DNA from: an uncultured Tateyamaria sp.
Lineage (GTDB): Bacteria; Pseudomonadota; Alphaproteobacteria; Rhodobacterales; Rhodobacteraceae
Length of the DNA stretch: 64,000 nt
Assembly: GCF_947503705.1 (NCBI RefSeq)
Contig: NZ_CANNES010000004.1
Location: 64,001 to 128,000, forward strand
Direction: 5' to 3'
Shown here: in pieces, positions 63,122 through 64,000 of the stretch
Numbering within the stretch: the stretch's first letter is position 1
Layout: the number at the start of each line of letters is the position of its first letter
The notes under the pieces: model-generated
What the model was told of the DNA's origin: nothing
What the model saw: only the letters and a program-made list of their open reading frames with translations
Database searches by the model: none
Program-made: the position numbers and the translations under genes

Positions 63122-64000
63122 ATGGAGGCCGATTATGTCATCGTGGGCGCAGGCTCGGCGGGCTGTGTGATCGCAAACCGGCTGAGTGCCGACGCATCGA
63201 AGAAGGTGATTCTGCTTGAGGCGGGCGGGCGCGACCTGAATCCGTGGATCCACATTCCGGTGGGATACTTCAAAACCATTCACAATCCCAACGTCGACTG
63301 GTGCTACAAGACCGAGCCCGATCCGGGCCTGAATGGCCGCTCCATCGAATGGCCACGAGGCAAGGTGCTCGGCGGCTCGTCCTCGTTGAACGGCTTGCTG
63401 TATGTGCGCGGGCAACCCCAAGACTACGATCGCTGGGCCCAGATGGGCAATCGCGGATGGGCATGGGATGATGTCTTGCCGCTTTTCAAACGGTCCGAAG
63501 GCAACGAGCGGGGCGCGGATGAGTTTCACGGCGACAGCGGCAACTTGTCTGTGTCCAATATGCGCATCCAGCGCCCGATCACAGACGCCTGGGTCGCGGC
63601 CGCGCAGGCGGCGGGTTATCCATTCAACCCGGATTATAATGGTGCAAGTCAGGAAGGCGTCGGTTTTTTTCAGCTGACTGCGCGAAATGGGCGGCGCTGT
63701 TCATCCGCCGTAGCGTTCTTGAACCCGGTCAAAAGCCGTGAAAATTTGCAAATTATCACTCACGCCCAAGTCGAAAAAGTCGAAATCACCGACAAACGTG
63801 CCACCGGCGTGACCTACCGCGACAAGGGCGGAAATCTGCAAACCGTCAAGGCGCGTCAGGAGGTTATTCTGTCCGGCGGTGCCATCAATTCGCCGCAGCT
63901 TTTGATGCTGTCGGGCATCGGCGAGGCCGCGCAATTGCAAGAACACGGGATCGACGTCATCGCAGACTTGCCCGGCGTAGGGAAGAACATGCAAGACCAC
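63122..64000 (+). CDS. GMC-family oxidoreductase, 3' end beyond window
   Basis: FAD-dependent alcohol/choline dehydrogenase-type enzyme. ATG 63122 follows AAGGAGG with 7 bases of spacing. 293 residues are visible with no stop before the window end, against a usual ~530-560. Motifs: FAD-binding VIVGAGSAGCVIANRLSAD (residues ~6-24), EAGGRD, the GMC signature PRGKVLGGSSSLNGLLYVRG and GAINSPQLLMLSGIGE. The C-terminal catalytic histidine region is outside the window. It is divergent from a TRAP operon, suggesting oxidation of the imported alcohol or amino-alcohol. The substrate is not determined. Confidence 0.94.
   Translation, partial: MEADYVIVGAGSAGCVIANRLSADASKKVILLEAGGRDLNPWIHIPVGYFKTIHNPNVDWCYKTEPDPGLNGRSIEWPRGKVLGGSSSLNGLLYVRGQPQDYDRWAQMGNRGWAWDDVLPLFKRSEGNERGADEFHGDSGNLSVSNMRIQRPITDAWVAAAQAAGYPFNPDYNGASQEGVGFFQLTARNGRRCSSAVAFLNPVKSRENLQIITHAQVEKVEITDKRATGVTYRDKGGNLQTVKARQEVILSGGAINSPQLLMLSGIGEAAQLQEHGIDVIADLPGVGKNMQDH

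Overview
The window is dense, GC-rich, mostly operonic DNA that reads as a Roseobacter-type alphaproteobacterium (Rhodobacterales). I base this on overall gene content: urease accessory genes, a non-pyrrolysine MttB methyltransferase, glutathione-dependent formaldehyde dehydrogenase, many ABC and TRAP uptake systems with GntR/IclR regulators, TamA/TamB, and very frequent ATGA or TGATG stop/start overlaps. No rRNA, tRNA, CRISPR array, insertion sequence or phage gene was recognised. The assignment is by family recognition, not by a database search.

Layout. 1-3835: 3' part of ureC, two small genes and ureE-ureF-ureG. 3952-5496: an MttB-family methyltransferase. 5610-10053 (minus): a GntR-DapA family-aldehyde dehydrogenase-FAD amine/amino acid oxidoreductase operon behind a near-perfect palindrome. 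10156-12856 (minus): a Tat-exported molybdenum hydroxylase (IorA/IorB type). 13028-14143 (minus): S-(hydroxymethyl)glutathione dehydrogenase. 14529-27065: an envelope and signalling block made of a LysM/FecR/Ig-like secreted protein, a 1617-residue protein with 15 PKD-like repeats, a membrane-bound class III adenylate cyclase, a small DUF3307 membrane protein on the opposite strand, and a 982-residue ABC exporter-like protein whose nucleotide-binding domain is degenerate and which ends in a cyclic-nucleotide-binding domain. 27213-32764: tamA-tamB. 32859-34507: GntR plus an AbrB-type membrane protein. 34504-39531: TetR with a divergent RND efflux pair. 39662-48597: a dipeptide/oligopeptide-type ABC system with two paralogous binding proteins, a roughly 1 kb gene-poor gap, two permeases, an unrelated membrane-anchored protein inserted between permease and ATPase genes, and two ATPases. 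48601-50928 (minus): patatin-like phospholipase, metallo-beta-lactamase-fold lactonase-like hydrolase and an ABM-domain protein. 51064-58841: a catabolic operon (beta-decarboxylating dehydrogenase, Gfo/Idh, GntR, DadA-like oxidase, TRAP transporter, Asp/Glu racemase family). 58838-63002 (minus): a second TRAP transporter with an IclR regulator, divergent from a GMC oxidoreductase cut by the window end.

How the parts fit. Most of the window is uptake and oxidation of small nitrogen-containing or carboxylic substrates, each module with its own regulator and in five cases a recognisable inverted repeat at the expected promoter. The block at 14529-27065 is the part least explained by known pathways: a cAMP-producing sensor sits next to a CNB-domain ABC-like protein that probably cannot hydrolyse ATP, beside two large secreted repeat proteins. 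This is my main candidate for an undescribed system, but the functional link is inferred from proximity and domain logic only.
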